Shown here: positions 42,303 to 51,212 of the stretch, one piece after another
Position numbering within the stretch: the stretch's first letter is position 1
Layout of the letters: each line of letters begins with the position of its first letter
Assembly: GCA_965207585.1 (NCBI GenBank)
Contig: CBDBMT010000003.1
Span: forward strand, 3,844,001 to 3,908,000
Length of the DNA: 64,000 nt
Direction: 5' to 3'
Origin: Bin87 sp965207585
Lineage (GTDB): Bacteria > Chloroflexota > Dehalococcoidia > Lucifugimonadales > UBA3495
The notes under the pieces: generated by a model
Databases searched by the model: none
What the model was told of the DNA's origin: nothing
The model's input: the letters and a program-made list of their open reading frames with translations, nothing else
Position numbers and translations under genes: made by a program

Positions 42303-42496
42303 GTCGGCGTCCCTCCGGGCAATGCACGCGAAAAGCCGACCGCGAAGCGCGTCGCCTTACCCACCTCACTTCCGCCCACGCCTCGCTGCCGGCCGTCACC
42401 AATTAACCCACTTTACGTAAACAAAATCCACGCATCCAGAGTACCAGTTTTTGCAATTTTTTGTGATTTTATTAACTTCCAAAGACGATTGCAAAA

Positions 42497-42588
42497 CTCC
42501 CTCTCCCCTGGCGGGAGAGGGTTGGGGTGAGGGGGTTGCAGCGGCCTTCACCTTCACCCTGATCCTCTCCCATCAAGGGAGAAGGAAC
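42497..42588. repeat. Dispersed GGGAGAGGG-type repeat in a 314-base gap
   Basis: The unit starts with CCCTCTCCC (42499-42507) pairing with GGGAGAGGG (42513-42521), continues TTGGGGTGAGGG, and is followed by an inverted partner with CCTCTCCCATCAAGGGAGAAGG (split here by its AT-rich loop). Its spurious translations (SPLAGEGWGEG, LSHQGRR) are familiar from many genomes. The rest of 42303-42616 holds no gene that I can see. Confidence 0.75.
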
Positions 42589-42616
42589 TTTCGGAGTTTC
42601 GCAATTGTCTCAACTT

Positions 42617-43543
42617 TCAGACTATCTGCGGCAGTTGCTGCCCGTTCTCCGACTTCCCCGCCGCAATTCCCGCCCGCAATGCGTCGGCCGCCAGGGATCC
42701 GTACCTGTTCTCGATTACCGATGATCCCTCTTCGGCAATGCGCCAGTCCCGGGACTGAATCTCCCCAACCGATTGTTGCGCCAGGCGTCTGCCATAGTCA
42801 TTGATAAACCTGGCCAAAGCCCCCGGATCGGCGTCCGGGGTCATTTGCCGGAACAGGCGGAACATAGGATCGGTGCGAGCGGCGTTGTAGGCGTCATGGA
42901 AGGTCAGGTTCGCCGGATGATCGCGCAACAGCAGCGCCACGCCGAAGTCGATGAGGCGGATGCCATCATCCGACAACAGGATGGTATGGGACCTTCCGTC
43001 CGGGTCGGACACCGTGGCGTCGTTGTAGCAGATGCCGGCGGCGTGCAATCGCGACAGGGCCGCACCCAGTTCCCAGCCGATGCCGTGCATCCGCTCAGCC
43101 GAAGCATCCTCGGGGCTAAGCTCAGTCAGGAATGGGCCGGGTACGAACTCCTCGGTAAGGAACCCATCGATGCTCGGCAACTGTCGTGGTCCCAATCCGA
43201 GGTCACCGGCGATATGCGCGATGTCGGACTCGCCGGGGCTCTGGCACGGCTTGATCACGATGTCGACGGCTTGCTCCCGGAGCCGACCGGTTATAATCGC
43301 CACTCGCCCGCGTGTGCGTCCGTCGTAGCGAATGTCCACATCGACCGATTCTGGACCATAAACCAGGTCGTGCGACGCTGGGAACAAACCGTAGACTGAA
43401 AATCGATCGACGCGTCTATCCTCGACCAGCAGCTTCCACAACGCATCGTCATGATCGGCCAAGGGCCACAGCGGCCACAACCGTTCGGGACACCGGCCAT
43501 CCCGGACTGCGGCGTCCCTCTCCCCGATCTCATCTTCGCCCAT
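42617..43543 (-). CDS. Protein-kinase-like (APH/RIO/LPS-kinase type) protein
   Basis: A protein of about 308 residues with a small kinase-like fold. A candidate ATP-binding lysine is in DIVIKPCQSPGES, the catalytic-loop-like segment is LHAAGICYNDATVSD, and the metal Asp is in IRLIDFGVALLLRDHP. The loop contains an insertion (SDPDGRSH) where the usual Asn of HxDxxxxN would be, so catalysis is uncertain. ATG 43543 and TTG 43552 are possible starts; the same frame is open and protein-like (EIRYSEEQLASIRRVIAGLV) back to the stop of the DUF952 gene, without a usable start codon. Confidence 0.65.
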   Translation of the reverse strand: MGEDEIGERDAAVRDGRCPERLWPLWPLADHDDALWKLLVEDRRVDRFSVYGLFPASHDLVYGPESVDVDIRYDGRTRGRVAIITGRLREQAVDIVIKPCQSPGESDIAHIAGDLGLGPRQLPSIDGFLTEEFVPGPFLTELSPEDASAERMHGIGWELGAALSRLHAAGICYNDATVSDPDGRSHTILLSDDGIRLIDFGVALLLRDHPANLTFHDAYNAARTDPMFRLFRQMTPDADPGALARFINDYGRRLAQQSVGEIQSRDWRIAEEGSSVIENRYGSLAADALRAGIAAGKSENGQQLPQIV

Positions 43544-43615
43544 GCCGACCAAGCCGGCGATGACCCGGCGGATGGACGCAAGCTGCTCTTCAGAATACCG
43601 GATTTCAGGCTCCGG

Positions 43616-43972
43616 CTACCCTTGCCCACCCAGCGCGAAACCGCTCGGTTGCGTCTCATCCGGGGCCAATGCGCGGATGCGGACTACCGCATGCAGGTTG
43701 ATGGGTCCATAAACGTGGGGGTAGATCTCGCCCGAACGGGAAGGCTCCCGCACCAACGGCGATCCTTCGGGCAATCGCTCGGTGTCCACGTCCAACGCCA
43801 GCAGATCGGTCCGGCCCGGGAACAGTCGCGCCGCGACCCGCAGCATCTGCGCCTCGTCGCTGCTGGCGTGGATAAAGCCCTCTTCTGCCAGCGATGGCGC
43901 CCGGTATTCGCCTTCAGTGACAGCGGCCTCCCAATCGGACCGGACCGCCAGGTGGTAAATGATGGATGGCAT
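43616..43972 (-). CDS. DUF952 family protein
   Basis: A 118-residue protein of the DUF952 family, with IYHLAVRSDWEAAVTEGEYR at the start, EEGFIHASSDEAQML in the middle, and YPHVYGPINLHAVVRIRAL near the end. The His-rich pattern recalls ADP-ribosyl-type folds proposed for the family, but no function has been demonstrated. It ends with a TAG that is in the same frame as the downstream kinase-like gene. The beta-lactamase-family gene ends 14 bases upstream of its start, so the three are probably one transcript. Confidence 0.85.
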   Translation of the reverse strand: MPSIIYHLAVRSDWEAAVTEGEYRAPSLAEEGFIHASSDEAQMLRVAARLFPGRTDLLALDVDTERLPEGSPLVREPSRSGEIYPHVYGPINLHAVVRIRALAPDETQPSGFALGGQG

Positions 43973-43986
43973 TTCCCCGCACCCGA

Positions 43987-45099
43987 TTACCGGCAGGCCG
44001 CCCGCACCGCCCGCGAAATAGCCGCCAGGCGGGGGTTGTTTGTGGCGCTGGCGCGGAACCCGTTGGTGATGTACGCCACCGCCAGGCCCATACCGGGATC
44101 AGCCCAGCCCACCGACGTGCCGGCCCCGCCGTGTCCGAAGGTGCCCAGGCCGTCGCCGGTGTTGGTGGTCGCTCCCATGCGGCTGTCGTCCAGCACCAGG
44201 CCCAGGGAGCGTCGCATCCGAGTTCCCAGTGAAAAGTCGTTGGCTTCGGTATCCAGACGCGTAACCTCAGCCACCGTCTCCGGCTTGAGAATGCGGACGC
44301 CGTCCAACTCCCCGCCGTTGCACATCATCGCGTAGAAGCGGGCCAAGTCACGAGCGGTGAAAATGCCGCCGCCGGCGGGGTGGACCGCCTGGTGTACTTC
44401 CGGCCGGTTGTACGGGCGTATCATGCCGGGGCGGTCGCAGTCTTCCATGGCGTGAATGCGGGAAACCCGGGGTTCCAGCTCGGGAGGCAGTCCCACGTAC
44501 CCGTCGCGCAATCCCAGCGGGTCCAGGATCTCCTCCCGGAGAAACACGCCGATGTGCCGTCCGTCGATCCGGCGCACCAACTCGCCGATCACCCAACCGA
44601 AATTGCGCGGGTGGTAGGCCATGATCTGCCCGGCGGGATAATCCGGGATGATGTCCTCCATGCACTCAACCACGTAGTCCCAGTCCTGCCAGCGGTCCCA
44701 GGACAATTCCGGCGGGGTCTCCGGGAAACCGCCCCGGTGGGTCAGCACGTGGCGGATCGTCACCGCGTCCTTGCCGTGCTTGGCGAACTCCGGCCAGTGC
44801 TGCGCCACCGTGTCGTCCCAGTTCAGCTGCCCTCGCTCCCAAAGTACGTGCAGGCAGGCCGCCGCCAACGGCTTGGTGGAAGAGTAAAGGATGAACATCG
44901 TGTCGGCCGCGACCGGCGTTCCGCCGGCGTCGTCGGCCAGGCCGCCCCAGAGGTCAACGGCGAGGCGGCCGTGCCGATAGACGGCGAGTCCGGCTCCCGG
45001 ATGCAACCCCTGGTCAATTTGTCGCCGGAACAGGTTTTCCAACTCCTGCACCGACGCCGGGTCCATTCCGACTTCTTCCAAAACTGTGGTGGTGGTCAT
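43987..45099 (-). CDS. Serine hydrolase of the beta-lactamase family (EstB-like)
   Basis: A 370-residue class C beta-lactamase-type esterase or peptidase. The nucleophile is in the SxxK motif YSSTKP at about 72-77, the Tyr motif is YHPRNFG near 163, and the closing block is FGHGGAGTSVGWADP. No signal peptide is visible, so it is more likely a cytoplasmic esterase than a lactamase or cell-wall enzyme. Many SAR202-like genomes carry several such genes. GAGGA lies upstream of the ATG. Confidence 0.88.
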   Translation of the reverse strand: MTTTTVLEEVGMDPASVQELENLFRRQIDQGLHPGAGLAVYRHGRLAVDLWGGLADDAGGTPVAADTMFILYSSTKPLAAACLHVLWERGQLNWDDTVAQHWPEFAKHGKDAVTIRHVLTHRGGFPETPPELSWDRWQDWDYVVECMEDIIPDYPAGQIMAYHPRNFGWVIGELVRRIDGRHIGVFLREEILDPLGLRDGYVGLPPELEPRVSRIHAMEDCDRPGMIRPYNRPEVHQAVHPAGGGIFTARDLARFYAMMCNGGELDGVRILKPETVAEVTRLDTEANDFSLGTRMRRSLGLVLDDSRMGATTNTGDGLGTFGHGGAGTSVGWADPGMGLAVAYITNGFRASATNNPRLAAISRAVRAACR

Positions 45100-45156
45100 C
45101 GATTGTCCTCTATGGTTGCGGGTGGAACGAGGTGATCCGGGGTTGAACCGACGGAG

Positions 45157-45594
45157 TCAGTCGGCGAACACGGTGTTCAGGTTCGCCGACAGGTCAAAAA
45201 AGTGCTGCAGGCTCTGGTTGTACCGGAAGAACATGTCCGCCCGCAGCTGATCCCCCGTGGCGTTGGTGGAAATCTCATTCAGCATGTCCAGGCTGACCAG
45301 CGTCTGGCCGGCCTCCGCACCGCCGTTGGCCCTGATGTTTTCCAGCATGGCTCTCCAGGCAGCGGACTCCATCTCAATGAAGAAGTCCACGTTGATCAGG
45401 TCGTATTCGTTGCCGGACCTGACCGAACTGCACTCGAACGCCTCAAAAGTGACTACGAACACTTCGTCGCCTACCTTGACACCCATGGACGCGTCGACGG
45501 TGCCAATCTGGCGGTAGGCGGGATCATCGTTCACCAGCCGCCGCAATTCTTCAAACCAGGCCAGCGACGGGAATGCTATCGGTTCAGCAGTCAT
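45157..45594 (-). CDS. SCP2-like lipid-binding protein (tentative)
   Basis: A 145-residue protein: FPSLAWFEELRRLVNDDPAY at the start, a beta-sheet segment GVKVGDEVFVVTFEAFE, and SLDMLNEISTNATGDQLRAD toward the end. This pattern fits proteins with a sterol-carrier-protein-2-like fold, which bind lipids or acyl-CoA. The match is by pattern only and there are no catalytic residues to check. It sits between the beta-lactamase-family gene and the FmdB-type gene on the same strand. Confidence 0.55.
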   Translation of the reverse strand: MTAEPIAFPSLAWFEELRRLVNDDPAYRQIGTVDASMGVKVGDEVFVVTFEAFECSSVRSGNEYDLINVDFFIEMESAAWRAMLENIRANGGAEAGQTLVSLDMLNEISTNATGDQLRADMFFRYNQSLQHFFDLSANLNTVFAD

Positions 45595-45655
45595 TCAGGG
45601 GTTGCCTCCGGGCTGGGGAAACACCGGTCGCTGCGATGCGGGACCGGTCATCACG

Positions 45656-45964
45656 CTATTCGTGGAAGTAAGGATCCCCCGTCTTCTCGGTGGACGAGAA
45701 CGGGGCCATCTTGCGCAGGTAGTGGTCCGGGTGCGTGGTGGAAGGCGCTTTGCCCAAAGCGTCGTCAACCATCTTGTAGTACCGGGGATCGAGATCCCGG
45801 TAGGTATCTGCTTCGGTCCGGCCCCGCGAGAAGGAAGACATGATGCGTTCCATGCCGTAGTCGCCACAGTGTTCGCAGTTGACATCCGTCGCCGCGGAAG
45901 CCACCTTGAAAAAGTAACTGCTCACCTGAGCGCACGACTGGCAGCGATACTCGTAGATCGGCAT
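45656..45964 (-). CDS. FmdB-type zinc ribbon protein
   Basis: A 102-residue protein beginning MPIYEYRCQSC, the hallmark of FmdB putative regulatory proteins. The zinc ribbon has CQSC at 8-11 and CEHC at 32-35. The remaining 65 residues are polar, with DPRYYKMVDDALG and TTHPDHYLRKMAPF, an extension of the type found beside amidase and dehydrogenase genes. FmdB was first noted upstream of formamidase; here an acetamidase homologue occurs at 60151 but not adjacent. Start 45964 is chosen because the conserved motif begins there. Confidence 0.85.
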   Translation of the reverse strand: MPIYEYRCQSCAQVSSYFFKVASAATDVNCEHCGDYGMERIMSSFSRGRTEADTYRDLDPRYYKMVDDALGKAPSTTHPDHYLRKMAPFSSTEKTGDPYFHE

Positions 45965-46090
45965 GTGTGGACCACCTCGCGTGCCTCGGGGCAGCGGGCC
46001 ATGCGGCATCGGGGAGAGCCGGGCATCTGACCCCAGAGGATTCCGCAAGCGATGGTATAGGAACGGGCCGGCGGTGTCAAAACGGGGCCA

Positions 46091-46534
46091 CTACCCGATG
46101 ATCCCGTCGAACCCGGCGCTGTGACGCTTGACATCGATTACCGGAGAGCCGTCCTGGGCATCGAGTTCCGTCACCGCAATGATCGCCTCGCCGGTTCCAT
46201 CGTCGATCACCACATCCTGGATCAAGGCCACCGTCGCGCCGATGAAGTTGGGACGGTACTGGCTGCGGGTGGCGAACACACCCCGGATCGGGTTGGCCGG
46301 GTTATGCCCGGGATGCAGTCGCAACTCGTAGCCCCGAGCTTGCGCGCGGTGCAGGACAAACAAAGTCAGGATCCGGTCGCCCGGCTCCAGGCCCATCACG
46401 CCATCGGCGAAGTCGGGATGCACCACGATCTCAGACGGGTGCTCCCGCATCTCATCGGAGGGCGCGTAGTCAGTGAATCGGCTCCGAACGTACCCAATCG
46501 GCGTGACCTGGATCGCGCTGGGATCTCTGTACAT
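46091..46534 (-). CDS. trmO: tRNA (N6-threonylcarbamoyladenosine(37)-N6)-methyltransferase TrmO-like
   Basis: A 147-residue TsaA/UPF0066 protein. The family adds a methyl group from AdoMet to t6A37 of tRNAs. Conserved blocks are IQVTPIGYVRSRF, GVFATRSQYRPNFIG and ELDAQDGSPVIDVKRH. It lacks the C-terminal extension found in E. coli TrmO, as do many bacterial members. Start 46534 (MYRDPSAIQV) is preferred to 46585, which would overlap the preceding gene. It probably shares a transcript with the alpha/beta hydrolase upstream. Confidence 0.85.
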   Translation of the reverse strand: MYRDPSAIQVTPIGYVRSRFTDYAPSDEMREHPSEIVVHPDFADGVMGLEPGDRILTLFVLHRAQARGYELRLHPGHNPANPIRGVFATRSQYRPNFIGATVALIQDVVIDDGTGEAIIAVTELDAQDGSPVIDVKRHSAGFDGIIG

Positions 46535-46553
46535 GGATCGGCGCGGTGGATGC

Positions 46554-47438
46554 TCAGTTGGCCGCGGCCGCGGCCACGCCGACATCCGCCGACAGCGATG
46601 CCAGCCAGTTGACCACCGCCTCGCCGGCCGCCGGCATCATGTTGGTGAGGGAGTGGTTACCGCCCTCAAGCACCAGGTACTCGGCCCGTGGGCTGTTCAC
46701 CGCAGCGGCGATCATGTCCTGCGGGACATCCAGCAGCCTGGTGTGCGTCTCCGTCGAACCGGACAGCACGAACAGCGGCGCCGTGATCCTGGCAGCGTGC
46801 ATGACGATGTTGTACCGTTCCAGCGGCCCGTGCTTGTCGATATAGGCCATGGCCGAGAACATTTCCTTGATCGGAAAGTCCACGTAGAACAGGTCCAGGG
46901 CCCGCCCTTCCGCCTCCATGCGGTCCGCGGTCTCCAGGTTCGCGCGAAACTCGGCAGCGTCGGGAGACTCCATGTAGTAGGAACAGGACAGCCGCACCGG
47001 AGAAATGGGCACCACCGCCGCCACGCGCGGGTCGTTCTCCACCGCGCCGTAGTAGGCGACCTTAACGGCGCCCATGCTCTGGCCCAGGATGGCGATGCGC
47101 CGGTATCCCTGCGCTTCCAGGTAGTCAATGCCGGCCCGGAGGTCCTGCCGGCTGTTGTCCAGGATCTCATAGGCGTTGCCCTCGGCCACCCCGGTCTGCC
47201 GATCCACCCAGACGGTGTCGTGCCCCCTGGTGTTCAGGGTCAACGCGGCGTACCCGGCGTTCCGCAGGTCATTGGCCATGTTGGCCGTCGCCGGAGTGTA
47301 AAAGTTCCGCCCCGAGCCGTGAATGACCATGGCGGCGTCGATGGGACCCGCTGGGGCAGCGTCAGCCGCCGGAGCCAAAAACGCTCCGTCCAATTCCATG
47401 CCATCCGCGGCGGTGATCCGAATCAGGTCAACCAGCAT
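46554..47438 (-). CDS. Alpha/beta hydrolase
   Basis: A 294-residue serine hydrolase. The oxyanion region is VIHGSGRNFYTPATANMAND, the nucleophile Ser is in AILGQSMGAVKVAYYG, and the catalytic His is in LEGGNHSLTNMMP near the C-terminus. ASGSTETHTRLL-like residues carry the probable acid. A lid of about 60 residues lies after the nucleophile. Start 47438 (MLVDLIRITAADG) has AGGAGGAAA upstream. The C-terminus ends in an Ala run. Substrate unknown. Confidence 0.88.
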   Translation of the reverse strand: MLVDLIRITAADGMELDGAFLAPAADAAPAGPIDAAMVIHGSGRNFYTPATANMANDLRNAGYAALTLNTRGHDTVWVDRQTGVAEGNAYEILDNSRQDLRAGIDYLEAQGYRRIAILGQSMGAVKVAYYGAVENDPRVAAVVPISPVRLSCSYYMESPDAAEFRANLETADRMEAEGRALDLFYVDFPIKEMFSAMAYIDKHGPLERYNIVMHAARITAPLFVLSGSTETHTRLLDVPQDMIAAAVNSPRAEYLVLEGGNHSLTNMMPAAGEAVVNWLASLSADVGVAAAAAN

Positions 47439-47551
47439 GGCTGTTTCCTCCTGGGTGTGCCGGCCGGCGCAGCTCGGCGTTGTCTGATGCTGAGCACAGT
47501 TTACACGCAATCGAAGCCGCATTCATCCCGGACACCCACGACCAAAGCAAA

Positions 47552-47572
47552 GGGCAGCCGGTACGGCTGCCC
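47552..47572 (-). terminator. Terminator of the cytochrome oxidase operon
   Basis: GGGCAGCCG (47552-47560) and CGGCTGCCC (47564-47572) form a nine-base-pair stem with a three-base loop. On the minus strand it is followed by TTTGCTTTGG. It lies 27 bases after the last oxidase gene. Confidence 0.7.
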
Positions 47573-47598
47573 CGATCAACGCCAATTGTCGGATCGAG

Positions 47599-48456
47599 TT
47601 ACCTCAGTGACAACAGGTACTCGACCAATGCTTCCACATCCTCGTCGGACAACGTGATGCCGGCCATGGTGGCACTCATCAGCCCCTTCTGATAGTCTTG
47701 GGAAAGGCCATCGGCGGTGCCCGCCGTGTGAGCATCGGGATCCACAATCGATTCCCGAATGTACTCCTCAGCGGAATATCCCGGTAAGCGGTTAGCCGCA
47801 GCGGTCCCTATTCCATCCAGCGCCGGTCCCAGCACGCCCTGAGCCACCCCCTGAATAGCGTGGCAGGAGGCGCATGCCGCCGTACCCACAAACAGGGCCT
47901 GGCCGGGGGACGCTCCCGCCGCAGGGCCGTCGGGCGGCGTGACTGGCACCAGGTCTTGGGGGTCAGCCGGCGGCGGCAACTCGTCGGGCAACGGCCGCGC
48001 CACCTCAGCGTGAGTGTCCTCAGCATGATGCACGAAGGGTTCGATACGCGGTTCGGAGAACGCTCGTGGCGTCGGCCGGAACACGCCGAACAGCAGCACC
48101 AGCGCCAGCGCAACCACCAAACCCAGTGCGAGTCCGGCAACAAATATCTGCCACAGCAACGGGTTCTCGAACTTCAGGTGCATGAAGAACGCAACCACGC
48201 AAAAGAACTTGATGACCGACAGGATCACCAGCGGGGCGATGACCACGCCGCTGCCCTGGAGCCCTTCCGGTACGATGATCAGGAATTCAATCAGCGTGAT
48301 GATGGCCAGGAAAATCGCCAGCAGGCCGTACTGCTTCAGTCCACCATGCACGCCCTCCGGAACGCGGCCGAAGAAGAACCGATTTATTCCGGCATCCTCG
48401 TGAGCCGCGTGTTCGTCGTGGGCCATCACGCCCTCCTGACCGGGGTTGGTGCTCAT
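47599..48456 (-). CDS. ctaF: Cytochrome oxidase subunit IV (CtaF-like) fused to cytochrome c
   Basis: A 285-residue fusion. Residues 35-130 hold three membrane spans of prokaryotic subunit IV (FFCVVAFFMHLKFENPLLW is the typical middle). A Pro-rich linker (150-180) leads to a class I cytochrome c domain with heme motif CASCH and candidate Met ligand in QKGLMSATMAG. The cytochrome would sit on the outer face, next to the CuA site of subunit II, which also carries a cytochrome c. GAGGAGG precedes the ATG. It is the last gene of the oxidase operon and is followed by a terminator. Confidence 0.88.
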   Translation of the reverse strand: MSTNPGQEGVMAHDEHAAHEDAGINRFFFGRVPEGVHGGLKQYGLLAIFLAIITLIEFLIIVPEGLQGSGVVIAPLVILSVIKFFCVVAFFMHLKFENPLLWQIFVAGLALGLVVALALVLLFGVFRPTPRAFSEPRIEPFVHHAEDTHAEVARPLPDELPPPADPQDLVPVTPPDGPAAGASPGQALFVGTAACASCHAIQGVAQGVLGPALDGIGTAAANRLPGYSAEEYIRESIVDPDAHTAGTADGLSQDYQKGLMSATMAGITLSDEDVEALVEYLLSLR

Positions 48457-48478
48457 CTGGTGGTTGCCTCCTCGAAAC

Positions 48479-49183
48479 CTAGCTGATCAGTCCGGTGACC
48501 CAGTTCCATCCCTGCACCGCGGCGTGGCCGGCGTCGGGTGGCCCGTCAAATCCGCCGATCAGGTACAGCAGCGTGAAAATCACGATCCAGACAATGTCGA
48601 CGAAGTGCCAGTACAGCCCGGCGATGTCAACGTCAAGGTGGGAGGGGCGGCCGGCCGGGTTGCGCGCGGCAATGATGGCCAGGCAAATTAACCAAAAGAT
48701 GCCCAACGTGACGTGGGCGCCGTGGAATCCGGTCAGCGTGAAGAACGTGCTGCTGAACAGGTTAGTTTCGTAACGCAGGCCCTCAACCCGGAACAGGTTG
48801 AATTCATACACCTGGAAGCCGATGAAGATGCTTCCCAGAATGATGGTCAGCACCAGCCACTGGACCAGACGCTTCTGGTTTCCATTGCGAGCAGCGGCCA
48901 CGCCCATCACCATGGCAAACGAGCTCATCAGCAGCACGAAGGTGCTGACGGTGGTGATGGGGACATCAATGATGTCCTTGGGGTACGGGCCGACGATGCT
49001 CTGGCCCCGGTACACCATGTAGGTGGCGATCAGCGAGCCGAAGAAGAGGCAGTCCGAACCGAGAAACACCCACATCAGGAGTTTCCGGTGATTTATCCCG
49101 GTGGTGGTTTCTTCCTCGTGCGCCGGTGGATGGTCGGCCGGCGGATGCGCCGGCGGGGCATGGGTCGTGTCTGCGTGAGCCAA
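48479..49183 (-). CDS. ctaE: Cytochrome c oxidase subunit III
   Basis: A 234-residue subunit III of the heme-copper oxidase, with about five membrane spans after a His/Pro-rich N-terminus. HRKLLMWVFLGSDCLFFGSL opens the first span, and FFTLTGFHGAHVTLGIFWLI and HLDVDIAGLYWHFVDIVWIV are classic subunit III blocks with the conserved Glu replaced in context by neighbouring polar residues. The start is TTG at 49183, supported by GGAGGA eight bases upstream. It lies between ctaD and the ctaF-cytochrome c gene. Confidence 0.95.
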   Translation of the reverse strand: MAHADTTHAPPAHPPADHPPAHEEETTTGINHRKLLMWVFLGSDCLFFGSLIATYMVYRGQSIVGPYPKDIIDVPITTVSTFVLLMSSFAMVMGVAAARNGNQKRLVQWLVLTIILGSIFIGFQVYEFNLFRVEGLRYETNLFSSTFFTLTGFHGAHVTLGIFWLICLAIIAARNPAGRPSHLDVDIAGLYWHFVDIVWIVIFTLLYLIGGFDGPPDAGHAAVQGWNWVTGLIS

Positions 49184-49237
49184 CGCGCTCCTCCTGCCTG
49201 GTCCTGATCTGAGTAAGCCGGGTTCCTGCGGAGACGC

Positions 49238-51112
49238 CTAGTGATGGCCGCCGGCCGCTTCGTGGTGTTCTTCAGCGGCAGGTTCGTTCGACCAGCCGAT
49301 CACGCCAATGATCGTGATGATCCCGCCGATGAAGCTGACCGGGAACCGGATGTAGTCCCATCCCACGTCGATCAGCAGGCCGCCCGCGATCCACACCACG
49401 CCAAAGGACGTGATCAGGGGCCAGTAGGACGGGCTCGGCATGTGGATGGTGTCGGGGTCCACGTGCGGCTCGGCCGGCACGGTCTCGCCGCGGGCGGCGG
49501 CTTCACGCTTGGTAATCCAGTAGGCATCCTGACCGCGAACCACGGGCACCTCGGCGAAGTTATACACCGGCGGCGGCGACGAGATGCTCCACTCCAGGGT
49601 GGGAGCGTCCCACGGGTCGTGGCCCGCCTCCTCGCCCTTTTTGATGCTGCGGAAGAAGTTGTGTATGAACACCAGCAGCGAGATGACGATGACAAAGTAT
49701 CCGATGGTGGCCAGGAGGTTCATGCCTTCCCAGCCGAACCCTTCGGCATAGGTGTAGATGCGACGCGGCATCCCGTTCAGGCCAGCATAGTGCATGGGGA
49801 AGAAGGTCAGGTTCATGCCCACGAACATCAGCCAGAAATGGATCTTGCCCAGCATCTCGTTGTACATCTTGCCGGTGATCTTCGGGTACCAGTAGTAGAT
49901 GCCGGCGAAGATGCCGAAGATCGCGCCGCCAAACAGCACGTAGTGGATGTGGGCGACGATGTAATAGGTGTCCTGCTGCTGGAAGTCTGACGGCGACACC
50001 GCGTGCGATACGCCGGAGAGACCGCCCACAATGAACAGCGCCACGAACCCGATAGCCATGAGCATCGGCGTTCGCAGGTCGATGGACCCGCTCCACATGG
50101 TGCCGATCCAGTTGAAGATCTTCACGCCGGTGGGCACCGCGATCAGCATCGTGGTAATCGTGAACACCGAGTTGGCGATGGCGCCCAGCCCCACGGTGAA
50201 CATGTGGTGACTCCACACCGCCCAGCTCATGATGGCAATGACGATGCCGGAGAACACGACCACTGGGTAGCCGAACAGCGGCTTGCGACTGAAGGTCGGA
50301 ATAATCTCGGAAACGACGCCCATGGCCGGCAGGATGAGGATGTACACCTCGGGGTGTCCGAAAAGCCAGAACAGGTGCTGCCAGAGGATGGGGTCGCCGC
50401 CGGCGGCGGTATTGAAGAAGTTGGCGCCGAACTGCCGGTCGGCGGTCAGCTCGATCAGCGCGACGGTGATGATCGGGAAGGCCAGCACCAGGAGGATGCT
50501 GGTCACCAGCGTCATCCAGACAAACACCGGCATCCGCATCAGGGACATTCCCGGCGCTCGCATGTTGATGATGGTCACCACGAAGTTGAAGCCGGCGGCA
50601 AGCGAGGCAACACCCAGAACCTGCAGGCTCAGCGCCCAGAAGTCCAGGCCCTTGCCCTCACTGAACGGCGCGGCGGTCAGGTTGGCGTAGGAGAACCACC
50701 CGGCGTCGGGAACCTGCCCGATGAGGAAGCCGGCGTGCATCAGCACCGCCCCGAAGAGGAACGTCCAATACGAGAAGGCGTTCAGGCGCGGGAAGGCCAC
50801 GTCCCGCGCGCCGATCATCAGTGGTATCAGGATATTGAAGAAGGTGGCTCCAAACGGCATGATAACCATGAAGATCATGGTGGTGCCGTGCATGGTGAAC
50901 ATGGCGTTGAACCAGTCCGCCGATACCAGCGTGCTGTCGGAGTTAGCCAGCTGCAAACGCATGATGCCGGCTTCTATGCCGCCGACGATAAAGAAAAAGA
51001 ACGCGGAGACGCCGTACAGCGCGCCGATACGCTTGTGGTCGACAGTGGTCAGCCAACTCCACAAGCCGGTATAGGTGCTGGGGCGGGGTATGACGCCGGT
51101 TATGGTTACCAT
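49238..51112 (-). CDS. ctaD: Cytochrome c oxidase subunit I
   Basis: The 624-residue catalytic subunit reducing oxygen to water and pumping protons. The active-site block WLFGHPEVYILILPAMG contains the CuB His, the A-type proton-channel Glu and the cross-linking Tyr. WSHHMFTVGL supplies two more CuB histidines, and VAHIHYVLFGGAIFG carries the heme ligands. An additional C-terminal region with a membrane span resembles the extension of caa3-type subunit I. GGAGG precedes the ATG. It is the second gene of the ctaC-ctaD-ctaE-ctaF operon. Confidence 0.97.
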   Translation of the reverse strand: MVTITGVIPRPSTYTGLWSWLTTVDHKRIGALYGVSAFFFFIVGGIEAGIMRLQLANSDSTLVSADWFNAMFTMHGTTMIFMVIMPFGATFFNILIPLMIGARDVAFPRLNAFSYWTFLFGAVLMHAGFLIGQVPDAGWFSYANLTAAPFSEGKGLDFWALSLQVLGVASLAAGFNFVVTIINMRAPGMSLMRMPVFVWMTLVTSILLVLAFPIITVALIELTADRQFGANFFNTAAGGDPILWQHLFWLFGHPEVYILILPAMGVVSEIIPTFSRKPLFGYPVVVFSGIVIAIMSWAVWSHHMFTVGLGAIANSVFTITTMLIAVPTGVKIFNWIGTMWSGSIDLRTPMLMAIGFVALFIVGGLSGVSHAVSPSDFQQQDTYYIVAHIHYVLFGGAIFGIFAGIYYWYPKITGKMYNEMLGKIHFWLMFVGMNLTFFPMHYAGLNGMPRRIYTYAEGFGWEGMNLLATIGYFVIVISLLVFIHNFFRSIKKGEEAGHDPWDAPTLEWSISSPPPVYNFAEVPVVRGQDAYWITKREAAARGETVPAEPHVDPDTIHMPSPSYWPLITSFGVVWIAGGLLIDVGWDYIRFPVSFIGGIITIIGVIGWSNEPAAEEHHEAAGGHH

Positions 51113-51212
51113 GGTTCAGGTCCTCCGCTGCGGCTTGGTCAACAACTGCTTTGTCGATGCGTTAGCGGCGATGAATTGCGGTCTACAGATATGATAGCGC
51201 GGATTCTGGCCG

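Noticed and set aside
42451..42804. Small plus-strand frame reading SPLAGEGWGEG
   Set aside because: This is the well-known spurious translation of a dispersed repeat, not a gene.
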